NCBI GenBank assembly: GCA_027605045.1
Contig: JAQFWX010000013.1
Span: 186,001 to 250,000, forward strand
Direction of reading: 5' to 3'
Length of the DNA stretch: 64,000 nucleotides
DNA from: Phallus indusiatus
Lineage: Eukaryota > Basidiomycota > Agaricomycetes > Phallales > Phallaceae
Part shown: positions 56,701-64,000 of the stretch, in pieces
How positions within the stretch are numbered: the first letter of the stretch is position 1
How the letters are laid out: the number at the start of each line of letters is the position of its first letter
Program-made: the position numbers and the translations under genes
Notes under the pieces: model-generated
The model's database searches: none
The model's input: the letters and a program-made list of their open reading frames with translations, nothing else
What the model was told of the DNA's origin: nothing

Positions 56701-57637
56701 CACCCAGGAACTCTCTCGATTGCTCGGTATTCGGCTTGCACGCTCCACTGCGTATCACCCCCAAACCGATGGTCAGACAGAACGAGCGAACGCTGAGGTC
56801 GAGCAATACCTTCGCATCTTCACCTCTGAACGTCAGGACGATTGGGATCGACTGCTACCGATGGCTGAGTTCGCATATAACAATCATGTTCACTCGGCTA
56901 CTCAAGCTACGCCTTTCGAGCTCGACACTGGTCGCCACCCTCGAATGGGTTTCGAACCGCGATCAGCAGAATCGAAAATCGAATCGGTTAACGATTTCAA
57001 GGATAGGATGTCTCATTCTTGGGAGGAAGCTCGTGCTGCAATTCTAAAGGCTAAGGACGACATGGCTAAGTACTATGATCGCAAACATTTGCCAGCACCT
57101 GACTACAAATCTGGAGATAAGGTTTATCTAGATGCTAGCGATATCAAAACTACTCGTCCATCTGTCAAATTATCGCATCGTTTCCTGGGCCCCTTTCCAA
57201 TCGCGACCAAGGTCGGAACCCGTTCGTATCGACTCGTTCTACCGAAATCGATGTCTAGAATTCATCCCGTATTTCATGTGGGCAAGCTGAAGCCATCGGT
57301 GCCAGACACCATACCAGGTCGTCGTTCGAAGCCTCCTCCGCCCCTGAGATTCGTGATGATGGCGAACACTACGTGGTTGAAGAAATACTGGATAGCCGTA
57401 TTTTCCGCCGTCGACTGGAATTCAAAGTTCGATGGGAGGGTTATGGTCCGGAGCACGACCAGTGGGTTCCCGAGAAAGATGTCGCAGCACACGATCTTAT
57501 ACAAGATTTCTACCGATCTCATCCGAACGCACCTCGAACGATTGGTGGTCTTATTTTCCTTCCGCGTCCTAACAGTTAAGTCTCAGGCGTCGGGTCGCCG
57601 CCTTGTTGAAGGGGGGGGTGGTGTTACGGTACGCTAG
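53684..57637 (+). CDS. Pol polyprotein of the gypsy element (protease - RT - RNase H - integrase)
   Basis: The open frame runs from 53684; the first listed codon (53753) is TTG, so translation probably depends on a -1 shift or readthrough from gag. Protease active site LDTGASGMFLD; reverse transcriptase with LIQDYRALN, FFGLTNSPATFQ and the catalytic VYIDDILIY; RNase H with EADSSDFATGAV; integrase with an HHCC zinc finger (HHDTKLAGHPGRF ... CDTCIRTK) and the DDE residues in SVDFI, SDHG and TERANAEVE, then a GPFPI.....YRL module. The end (after about 57340) is out of frame with the chromodomain. Confidence 0.93.
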   Translation, partial: RGFSERQRVRDAPSLPTSNRFDVLYIEDKCNEISDSNSIDSDASIPLSNPLIPGPRRLSIGRRKRIPREYRLNATAGTQKLEIDVELQSTDTGDLIHSKAMLDTGASGMFLDQDFVEKNRLPKIRLPKPIPVFNVDGTPNQAGNITHVVDLVMRYQTHSERVMFAVTALGKYPVLLGLPWFKAHNPVIDYSTGEVELTRCNPECRSCRPPSTEKKGPKRFLRSVRAIPPVTLDETESTDPDMPDLVNVEDEFHPEEGDRLFAVSLNSEPLDSCRIRATETISQRLAQAHANNTRDTPKSGFREIVPEMFHDFEDVFAKESFDSLPPPKKWDHAIELLPDSDPKFCKVYPLSPNEQKELDAFLEENLRSGRIRPSKSPMASPVFFIKKKDGSLRLIQDYRALNAMTIKNRYPLPLIPELINKLRGAKYFTKLDVRWGYNNVRIKEGDEWKAAFRTNRGLFEPLVMFFGLTNSPATFQTMMNEIFEDMITEGVVAVYIDDILIYTRTKEEHDRITRRVLERLREHKLYLKAEKCEFCRTKIEYLGLVISENTVEMDPAKVSGVRDWPVPKNVTEVQSFLGFANFYRRFIKDFSLIAVPLFGLTKKEVPFIWADTCQQAFDSLKSAMTSAPVLAIPDPSKPYRVEADSSDFATGAVLSQPSLEDNKWHPVAFFSKALSPVERNYEIHDKEMLAIIRALEEWRHFLEGATHPIDIRTDHKNLEYFMTARNLNRRQARWSVYLARFDFTLRHITGKSMGKPDGLSRRADHGSGKFDNQGITLIRPEMFAINAMQTFRLRGEEDEFLGQIRKANREGKREDSVSKAIESLKAIGGRSVHTSEWAEDQDVIYYRGKIYVPEVDDLRREIVQRHHDTKLAGHPGRFKTLELVSRTFWWPGISRYVQRYVEACDTCIRTKPSRHAPYGELQPTETPNRPWQFISVDFIVELPESNGYDAILSVVDSLTKRVHFVPTFTTVDASGLASLYLQHVWKLHGLPEKIISDHGPQFSSRFTQELSRLLGIRLARSTAYHPQTDGQTERANAEVEQYLRIFTSERQDDWDRLLPMAEFAYNNHVHSATQATPFELDTGRHPRMGFEPRSAESKIESVNDFKDRMSHSWEEARAAILKAKDDMAKYYDRKHLPAPDYKSGDKVYLDASDIKTTRPSVKLSHRFLGPFPIATKVGTRSYRLVLPKSMSRIHPVFHVGKLKPSVPDTIPGRRSKPPPPLRFVMMANTTWLKKYWIAVFSAVDWNSKFDGRVMVRSTTSGFPRKMSQHTILYKISTDLIRTHLERLVVLFSFRVLTVKSQASGRRLVEGGGGVTVR
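57345..57579 (+). pseudogene. Chromodomain of the gypsy integrase, one base out of frame
   Basis: VVEEILDSRIFRRRLEFKV followed by RWEGYGPEHDQWVPEKDV is a classical chromodomain (aromatic cage W..Y and the WVP-type strand), placing the element among chromoviruses. It lies in a different frame from integrase; the shift maps to a CCTCCTCCGCCCCTGAG stretch near 57340, consistent with a one-base loss. Chromodomains target integration to marked chromatin. Confidence 0.85.
57609..57621 (+). other. Polypurine tract of the gypsy element
   Basis: A purine run (gaaggggggggtgg) immediately before the 3' LTR start (TGTTACGG at 57622), the usual plus-strand primer position. Confidence 0.75.
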
Positions 57638-57972
57638 CACCTTGCCCGATTATTCGATCTTTTCGATTTCTTTCGATTTCATTTCGTGTTTCGATTTCCT
57701 TCATTTCCCGTATTCCGCCGTTTCCACTATTTTCATCGTTTTCTCGATTTTTTGATCTCTTCGATCTACTCCGATTTCTGTTGTATCTCCTCGGATCCCA
57801 TGGAGATCAGTCGGGCGCCTCGGACTCTGTACTTATATGCGTTTTCCCTAGAGGGGGATGCCTAAGCTTGTTCTCTTAGGTTTTCCCTCCTCTAGGTGAG
57901 TAGTTAGTCGATGCCCCTCAATAGATCTTAGGTTTTCCCTCCTCTAGGTGTGTGCCCTGAGTCGCCCTAACA
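57622..57972 (+). repeat. 3' LTR of the gypsy element (351 bp)
   Basis: Same length and ends as the 5' LTR; about 99.4% identical by eye. Followed by the GCAGT target duplication. Confidence 0.93.
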
Positions 57973-57992
57973 GCAGTAACTTCTCCAATATA

Positions 57993-58988
57993 TCTAAATT
58001 ATTTGTTTAGTCAGTTGCACAAAGTTTTTTTATTGGATCTAAATTCTTACCCATCCTTTTTGAGTCTTTTCAACAGAGCTTTCTTTTTCAACTCAAAAAC
58101 ACGTGTGACCAAGTCAGGTCGATCGTGAATTGATTGACCTTCCAGTAATGCATTCTGAATTTCTGGCCATTGAGGATTGGCTGTCATAGTCAGAAATATC
58201 ATAGGATTTCCAAGCTTGCGTGAAATTGCCAGAGAATTCTGACACGATTCAAGCATATTGCGAGCACTTCCTGTAAATGTTGCAGGGAGGATAACTTTTT
58301 GACCGATCTCATCGGCATCCACGTCTTCTCGTGTAAATGCATCGATTGCTTGCTGATATAACTCGGCACGTAGCTTGGTCTGATTATGTTCAATCCAACG
58401 TAGCCGACTTTGTTCTGATGCTGCCCATGCATCAACAATGTATTGCTGAAGAAGCTTTCCTCCTCGAAGTAGAGTATCTGGCTCATTCAGACGTTCCATT
58501 ATACGGTAGCAGTAATACTTTGCCATCGTAACCCAACGTTGCGAACAATTATTAGGATTAGCGCCAGGAATGGCCCGATTTTCAAAAGGATTGCCGCGTA
58601 AGAAATCTGGTTGATTGGCATAAGGAATCCTATAGTGCCATCCAGGCTCACCAAGAGGAAAGAATAGAACATATTGTAAGGGTGCATAGAGAGCATGACC
58701 CTCAGTAATACGTTGGAACCTATGAGCTGCATCTGGTGGACGCTGTAGTTGTAAAACGATATCGCGGTTTGCAGCCGCAACACCATCACCAGGTAAGACA
58801 GCGGCAATCTCCTGTAGCCCAGGTGCGGGGAGATTGTATCTTCGAGGATCCTGAAAGACTCGGTATGTTAAACGGGCTTCCAGCACTTGGTTACCAGTCG
58901 CACGTAAACGTTCGTAAGCTTGCTGATATATTGGAACGAATGGATTATGCACCAACATCATCTCTTGAAGATCGGAGAGAGTGTTAAT
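57993..58988 (-). CDS. Helitron-like N-terminal domain region of Rep
   Basis: Minus-strand frame NTLSDLQEMMLVHNPFVPIYQQAY ... DRPDLVTRVFELKKKALL is the Helitron_like_N domain that precedes the HUH motif. It ends with KRLKKDG at a GTAAGA donor (58050); an intron of about 57 nt to TTTAG (57994) leads into YIGEVTA and, across the gypsy element, into the Rep domain in frame. The 5' side joins the N-terminal region across the solo LTR at 58989-59687. Confidence 0.85.
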
Positions 58989-59687
58989 TGTCAAGCGCCG
59001 TGTTCCGAGCCTATCCCGGCAAAGTCCGGTCTAGTACGAAACACGTGCGTGCGGATAAAGATAGAATAAATGAAGTACGAAGAGTACGGGTGTGAGGGAC
59101 TTGGCTTCAGCTTATATGCTGTGCCCACTCGCCCAACTTCAGATATCCCTCGATTTCAGAGAACGAGAGGAGTACGTATCTAGTACGCACAAGTCCGATG
59201 TCAAGTACGACGAGGGACTTCAGATATCCAAGACGTCTGGCGACGACTGGACTTATAACTACGCACGAGTCCGCAACCAAGTACGAGACACAGTACGCAG
59301 AGTACGAGGAAGAACGGAGACGGATTAGATAGAAGAGAAGAACGGAGAACTAATTAATACTATATTCTGACTGAGGTTTCCCAGCTACAAGACTGGGGCT
59401 TAAATACAAGTACGGAAGAACTATTCTGGATAGGGAGAGTGGATCAAAACGGAATGGTTAAAACCAGTATAGATGATTAGGCAGAGTCCGGAGCGGGCAA
59501 GTCCTGGTTAATTGGAATATCGGACGGGTATGCTCTTATTCGAAAAGAGACGGATCGGGAGGCTGTGCATGGAGTACGGGGAAGTGCGGAGATGAGTACG
59601 GACAACGTACTTAATCAAAACCGGGGAATCTAGAGTATGGATTACGTAAGACTCCGGAATGGGTCACGGGGCACGCCGGGCGTGACA
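58989..59687. mobile_element. Solo LTR, 699 bp, TSD TTAAT
   Basis: Starts TGTCAAGCGCCG and ends GGGCGTGACA (TGTCA/TGACA ends). TTAAT flanks both sides (58984-58988 and 59688-59692). Removing it with one TTAAT joins QNRLNI to NTLSDLQ of the Helitron without frame change. Unrelated internally to the 396-bp solo LTRs; many 'gtacg' words are present. Confidence 0.9.
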
Positions 59688-60940
59688 TTAATATTGAGTC
59701 GATTCTGATTATTATTCTGACGATGTTGCAGTGCGGTTGCGGGATCGAAAATATATAGCTGTGCATAACTCGCTCTTGGTTGACCATGATCATCAACATT
59801 ATTTTCATCAGGTGCCAAACTCCCATGTCGATGATACAGCCCTCCTAATAGCTTGAGAACGTATGGCCCACGATTTGCCAATATTTGTTGATCGAAGTCT
59901 GCTCCAAGAGATGTGAAAGCCAGGGCAAAATTATACTGACGAATATTTTCTCGAAACTCTTTTGCCTCATCTGTTTGCTCGTGAAACAGACGCCTCAGTA
60001 ACTCGGGTGGTGGCTGTAAGTCAGGTAGTTCAATTTTTCCTTGGAGACAGCACATTCCAAATTTTGGATTAAGAATGGAAGAAGTGGTCAGACACTCTGC
60101 AGACCAATGCAGTGCTCGACAATGTTGACATACTACTGTCATTGGTCCCAGATTGTTCACTTGGACTTCTTCTTCAATAACAGGCTGTCTGGCAAACAGC
60201 AATAGCGGTCCGGGATCGACAGGAAGATCTTCTCCGAAAATATCTGGTCCTATTGCATCCAGAGCATTTTCATCATCTTCATCATTTTCATCATCTTCAG
60301 TATCTTGAATATCTTGGATATCCACATCTGGATCAGGGGGAGCATCTACCATAGGCTGATCAGCTTGTGGCAGTGGATTATTTAACTGTGCTGCTTGAAT
60401 TCGAGGTAAGCCTGCCCTGTTATCCAAACCCTGACCCCTGCCTCTACCATTACCCTGACCTCTGCCTCTACCATTACCATTACCCCTACCTCTACCTCTA
60501 CCCCTACCCCGGCCACGTGCAGGCTGCAATTCGATCTGCTCCACCTGTGCATGTAGATTGGCAACACCAGCAACACCTAAATTTTCTTCTGGAACCACAC
60601 CATTATTTCTTTGGCCATCTCGCCTGGGATGCAGTTGGATCTGATCTGCCTGAGCCCGTAGATTGACAACGCCAGCAACACCTAAGTTTTCATTTGGAAT
60701 AAATCCATTATTCCTTCCAACATCCCTTCTAACATTCCTCTGTAGTTGTGGCTGAATAGCATCCAACTGTTCATATATTTGACGAAGTTGCTCCCTTGGT
60801 GTAGGGTGAAAAGGATCCTCACCCAGAGCAGGGCCAGGGTTTACAGGAACACCTGGTAATTCAAAAGGAATTGGCCCTGCAATAGGATTTTGCCTGATTA
60901 AAATTTGTCTTCTCTCTCTTCTTTGAGTAGGAGAAGTCAT
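59688..60940 (-). CDS. Helitron Rep, N-terminal region with RG repeats and Cys-rich motif
   Basis: It starts MTSPTQRRERRQ, although an upstream exon after TTTTTTTAG (61003) could add about 20 residues of Arg/Glu-rich sequence. It contains two related repeats (ENLGVAGVVNLRAQADQIQL and ENLGVAGVANLHAQVEQIEL), an RG/GN-rich tract, an acidic stretch and VCQHCRALHWSAEC ... MCCLQ, the zinc-binding pattern common at the start of eukaryotic Helitron Rep proteins. It then runs PPPELLRRLF and YNFALAFTSLGADFD and ends at the solo-LTR junction. Confidence 0.85.
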
Positions 60941-61003
60941 TTGACGCTCCTCTCTTTCCCTCTGCCGTTCAATTATTCTATCCCTTTCCGGAGTTGTGGG
61001 TTG

Positions 61004-61503
61004 CCTAAAAAAATTAATTTAATTAATTTTTATTTATTTTGATAATATATCCAACAACTCACATTGTAGAATAATAATAAATCCCAAAAGTGTTTGAGTT
61101 TAGAACTTGTTCCGAGGTGGGGGCGTTCCACTTCCCCCACAGTGGTGGTAGGTACCCCTAAAAGAGTGGGTTTTGGACCCCCGAGGAAGTTACCACGAAG
61201 AAGGCACCCACAGCTTATGTCCACAATTAGCTTTTTGAGCCTGAAATCAAAAATCAAAAATTTTCCCTTTTTCTTCTGGGAAAAAAAGGTTGCAATATTT
61301 TATTCATACATTTTTTATAATACAATTTTTTTTTTATATAAAAAACTCTTGAGTTTAGTGGAAACCGGGCCACAATTGTTGCAATTTGTTCACTACCTGG
61401 ACCTGCGCGCGCACAGCTCTTTTTTATTATGTAAGGGATTACGTAAATTATAAATTTAGACGCCGGACCATCGCGACTTCATATATGTAACAAGGGTGGA
61501 ATA
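61004..61503. other. Probable Helitron 5' region, no gene
   Basis: AT-rich (long A and T runs at 61285-61345), with no coding evidence. The Helitron 5' end should lie here, but I cannot place it. Confidence 0.35.
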
Positions 61504-61519
61504 GCGCGGCAAGCCGCGC
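61504..61519. other. Second Helitron-like hairpin
   Basis: GCGCGGC-AA-GCCGCGC, a 7-bp perfect stem that differs from the hairpin at 47883 by one base pair. The upstream sequence (minus strand 'caagcacgtgcgcgg') also resembles 'caagcctgaacacgggcgcag'. The expected CTRR 10 nt away reads as CTTG-like, so it may be a degenerate 3' end of another Helitron in the same orientation. Confidence 0.5.
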
Positions 61520-61550
61520 ACGTGCTTGAGACTTTCTGAGAGCCCGTGAA

Positions 61551-62044
61551 TTAAAAGATATTTGGAATAAGGTTTTCAACAGGTTTTACCTGTGCACTGG
61601 AGATGTAGGAAAGTTTGCTTGAGATACAATTGTCAATTTTTGAGAAATGGATTTGACTCAATACCTGCAGGTTTTTTACAGGTACTGTACTAATACCTGT
61701 GGGTTTTAGAGAAATCAAAATCACAGGTTCAGGTACTTGCAGGTAATACCTGTCATATCTGAAACCCATTGAGATCCTTAGACTTTACCCGCAGGTACAG
61801 GTACCCGTACACGCAGGTACCTGAACCTGTGAATTTGATTTTTTCCAAAACCCATGGGTACAGGTACGGGTTTTTCACGGATTTACCCGTGGGTTTGCGG
61901 GTATCGGGTCAAACCCATTTCTCAAAAATCAAAAATTGCAAAACCCGGGGCAGGTATGGTTTAGCTTTTTGCATGAAAATAGTAATACCCGTACCTGCAG
62001 GTATTACCTGTCATACCCGAAACCCGTTGAGACCCTTATATTGA
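61551..62044. repeat. Large imperfect palindrome rich in CAGGTA/TACCTG
   Basis: The left arm (61551-61780) read in reverse complement and the right arm (61781-62044) share the same order of words (caggtacctgaacctgtga.., ..aaaacccatgggta, ..aaacccatttctcaaaaat..). The two arms therefore form a foldback of about 230-260 bp each, roughly 75-80% similar by eye. The ORFs across it (61551-61769 and 61769-62044) are composition artefacts. Confidence 0.7.
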
Positions 62045-62623
62045 TGTTACTTACGAATCTCACAACTTGTTTGTATTTCTCAAGTTCAGAATCTATTTTG
62101 AACTGAGCTAGAATTAATTATCTGACATGTATATAAACCCTACTATACTTATAGATAGTTTCTTCAGACTTAATATTGAACATAGTTTGATATCTCTATA
62201 AGCTCCTTTATATCTTATGCTCTTCATCATTGATCATCAAGATCGTTTACCACCAACTGCAATGATGGAAGCCATCTGTTGTTACTGCGAGTTATATTTC
62301 GAAGTTCTTCTTGTCCTTGCTGAAATTGACACTATCCATCAAGAGATACAGCTCGCGGAACTTGAAGCTCGGAACACGGCTATCAAGAGGTTCCTAGACA
62401 AACTCAATGTCCTTAACGAATGTCAGGACAAACTCTGAAGACTGTCATGGCACAACCCACTCAGGTTGAGGTCAAGTCCTGCATATCATCAGCCAACGGT
62501 GACAGTATCATTATATATATTCAGTGACTATTAATTATTACAGTACATGCTACCGTTCCCAGATATCGGTACTTAACAGTCTGGATAACCAAGGATACTC
62601 AACAACAGATGCCCAGGCCCCAA
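62045..62623. other. No supported gene (one short ORF)
   Basis: The plus-strand ORF at 62217-62438 (MLFIIDHQDRLPPTAMME...) looks coiled-coil-like (IHQEIQLAELEARNTAIKRF) and might be a retroelement gag remnant, but there is no recognisable domain. Confidence 0.3.
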
Positions 62624-63476
62624 TGTCAGGGTACGCTACTGCCGCCCCTCATTTTTCCTTATTTATTATCATCGGTTCTATTTCATTTCTATTTCATTTA
62701 CATTTCCCATACATTATTTCCATCCTTTGTTTATTCTTTCTGTCTCTATTTCTACTTCTCTACTTGCACATATTGCATGCTCGTACCTGGTGTGATGCCT
62801 GTGACATCACATCATGTCACGCCCACGTAACACCTTGCTTAAGCGGAGCTCCGCTCATTCCTTTTCCATACTTCACTTATATTCTTTTGTTTCCCCATTC
62901 CAAACCATTTCCTTTTCTGTCCTTGTTATCTTGTTGTAACCCATTTCAGGTCTCTATTTAGTTTCATAGCTAAAGATTGACCTTCCTGTAACTACTTTTC
63001 CAGTTCTGATATAGATGATCATCTTATTCTGCCCATTCTCCCACACATTTCATATCTCAATCCAATCTCATCTAAGATCCCCTGTTGTTGTTGGTGGCAT
63101 CTTCGAGTGTCGTCGGTGACGCTCTGTCTATCTTCTTCAACAGCTACCTCTGACCAACCTCTCTGACCCTCAATCCTACATCACAGCTGCGCTGCATACT
63201 CTCTGACCACATCCCCATCTCTCCAACCTTAATCCCAGCCTCGGGATGTCACAGCTCAGTCTCACTCCTAGTAACTCCAATGTCACTTGTACATTGGAGA
63301 CCCAGTCCAACCTGAAATTGTTGGTAATGCACCGTGAGGGGACAACTCAAGAGTAAGTTGAAGCCAACCAACATCCGACCTATTTCCAACCTGTCTCCGA
63401 GCTCTCACTTAGTCACCCCGACCCCGGTGCGTAACACATCACTTAGGTTCAGTTTGGGCACCTGTCACTTACATTT
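62624..63476 (+). mobile_element. Diverged LTR of the 49740-type family, CpG-depleted and split by another LTR
   Basis: 62624-62814 and 63437-63476 together follow the first half of the solo LTR at 49740 (TGTCAGGGTACGCTAC, ..tatttattatcatcgg.., ..cttgggc.cct..). Most CpG sites have become TG or CA: the CG-rich run 'ctcgcgcgcgtcgcgcg' of the helicase copy is 'cttgcacatattgcatg' here. After about 63476 similarity is lost. Confidence 0.75.
62815..63436 (+). mobile_element. Solo-LTR-like element (622 bp), TSD CATCA
   Basis: Starts TGTCACGCCCACGTAAC and ends GGTGCGTAACA. CATCA flanks both sides (62810-62814 and 63437-63441), and the empty site corresponds to 'catcacgtcgcttagg' in the intact solo LTR. 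No coding sequence. Confidence 0.8.
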
Positions 63477-64000
63477 GCCCCATCCTCTGTATTTTCCATT
63501 TCTCTTACTCACACCCACCATGTGCTCATTCTCAATATGATCTGTGTTAGCATATAATACTCATAGATTCAATACAAAAACATTTCTTCAACTGAGTACT
63601 CTTGCTCTGACATCACTTATAGTTCACCCCTCTACACTGTGTGACTACTATTTCAATAGTTCTCAGGGATTCTCAGTCACTATTAAAGGATGGAAAAAAA
63701 TAAAAGTGTTTCTAAAGTCCAAATTTATCACTGGGCTTTACAGTTACAAAGATAATTCAACTCTTCTACTTTATTTATTCTCAGTGATTTCATTTATTGT
63801 ATTTAATTTATCTCATTACTTAAGATTAGTAGTATCAGTCAGTCTTAGTAGTCTCTCAGGGTCTCAGGCTGTTCATATCACTCATTTTATGCCAGCGAAG
63901 AGTGCGAGTTTTAGGAATGTATTTGAGTGAGAGTGTTGATGTCTTGTGATTGGCTGCTGAGGCTGGTTCACCCACCACTGTCAGCACTTCACACACCGGA
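63477..64000. other. No gene recognised
   Basis: AT-rich sequence with no motif-bearing ORF; the ORF at 63544-63930 has no recognisable domain. Confidence 0.35.

Larger units (their letters stand above)
51578..57972 (+). mobile_element. Ty3/gypsy chromodomain LTR retrotransposon, full length (6395 bp), TSD GCAGT
   Basis: Two 351-bp LTRs (TGTTACGG...CCCTAACA) differing at about two positions, a candidate self-primer binding site, gag with a CCHC knuckle, protease, reverse transcriptase, RNase H, integrase and chromodomain, and a G-rich polypurine tract before the 3' LTR. GCAGT flanks both ends (51573-51577 and 57973-57977). It lies in the Helitron Rep gene, in the opposite orientation. High LTR similarity suggests recent insertion, yet gag is cut by a solo LTR and two frames are shifted, so this copy is not autonomous. 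Confidence 0.95.
47869..61003 (-). mobile_element. Autonomous-type Helitron (RepHel), disrupted by four LTR-element insertions
   Basis: On the minus strand the parts run N-terminal Cys-rich region, Helitron_like_N, HUH Rep endonuclease, then PIF1-like SF1 helicase, and end with the typical Helitron terminus: a GCGCAGC-TT-GCTGCGC hairpin, 10 nt, CTAG, then a host T at 47868. I could not fix the 5' end (a TC start is expected somewhere between 61003 and 61490). Subtracting the inserted LTR elements, each with one 5-bp duplication, rejoins the reading frame at every site. A one-base shift near 48615 in the helicase shows that it is no longer fully active. Confidence 0.88.

Noticed and set aside
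57373..57579. Chromodomain as an independent gene
   Set aside because: It is the C-terminal module of the gypsy integrase shifted by one base, not a separate CDS.
61551..62044. ORFs across the palindrome (e.g. MRSLDFTRRYRYPYTQ)
   Set aside because: Both arms give similar open frames purely from the repeated TACCTG/TACCCG words.
62217..62438. Coiled-coil ORF as a gag gene
   Set aside because: Too short, with no knuckle or adjacent pol, so left as unsupported.

Overview
The window looks like nuclear DNA of an Agaricomycete (mushroom-forming basidiomycete). Introns are short (about 46-75 nt) with GTRNGT donors and C/TAG acceptors. The gene families are typical of these fungi: F-box-like/LRR-like proteins, a fungal-specific FunK1 kinase, a C2-NACHT-WD40 NLR, a Zn2Cys6-type protein, Helitrons and chromodomain Ty3/gypsy elements. 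No rRNA, tRNA or CRISPR array was recognised.

Region 1 (1-31 kb) is a patchwork of duplicated segments and small genes. A block of about 4.5-5 kb is present twice (5.2-9.7 kb and 24.6-29.5 kb). It carries a small spliced zinc-finger/hydrophobic-tail gene and an intact 515-aa F-box gene. Partial copies lie at 12.9-14.6 kb and 0.3-0.9 kb. Between them sit a five-exon gene for a disordered protein (1804-2866) and its decayed relative (11.2-11.8 kb), a multi-exon AlkB/2OG-like gene (15.9-18.9 kb), a broken cytidine deaminase (19-19.6 kb), a FunK1 kinase (19.7-22.1 kb) with a duplicated 3' fragment that was hit by a LINE, a coiled-coil/Zn2Cys6 gene (22.7-24.1 kb) and a 6-phosphogluconate-dehydrogenase-like gene (29.65-30.86 kb).

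Region 2 (31-40 kb) has one intact F-box gene followed by decaying genes: a heterotrimeric G-protein beta subunit pseudogene that still has an intron, an HNH-like fragment, an RNase H retroelement relic and an MFS transporter pseudogene.

Region 3 (40-47.8 kb) is an NLR (C2 - NACHT - WD40) pseudogene on the minus strand. Its Walker B codons are split by a 1.92-kb TA-target transposon. That transposon in turn holds a 1.2-kb CACTG-ended element with about 34 CCACTGA/TCAGTGG motifs.

Region 4 (47.9-61 kb) is a RepHel Helitron on the minus strand, ending in a hairpin plus CTAG just 5' of the NLR. It has been hit by three solo LTRs and one 6.4-kb chromodomain gypsy element, which itself contains a further solo LTR. 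Every LTR insertion keeps its 5-bp target duplication, so the Helitron reading frame can be followed across each one. The gypsy LTR and leader suggest a self-primed (Tf1/sushi-type) element.

Region 5 (61-64 kb) is repeat-only: a second Helitron-like hairpin, a 0.5-kb palindromic CAGGTA-rich repeat, and a CpG-depleted relic of the solo-LTR family split by another LTR.

Working together: the locus reads as a fast-turnover accessory region. Its intact genes are the F-box paralogues, the small zinc-finger paralogues, the disordered-protein gene, the Zn2Cys6 gene and the 6PGDH-like gene. Several formerly useful genes are broken, and layered transposition is recorded with clear target-site footprints.
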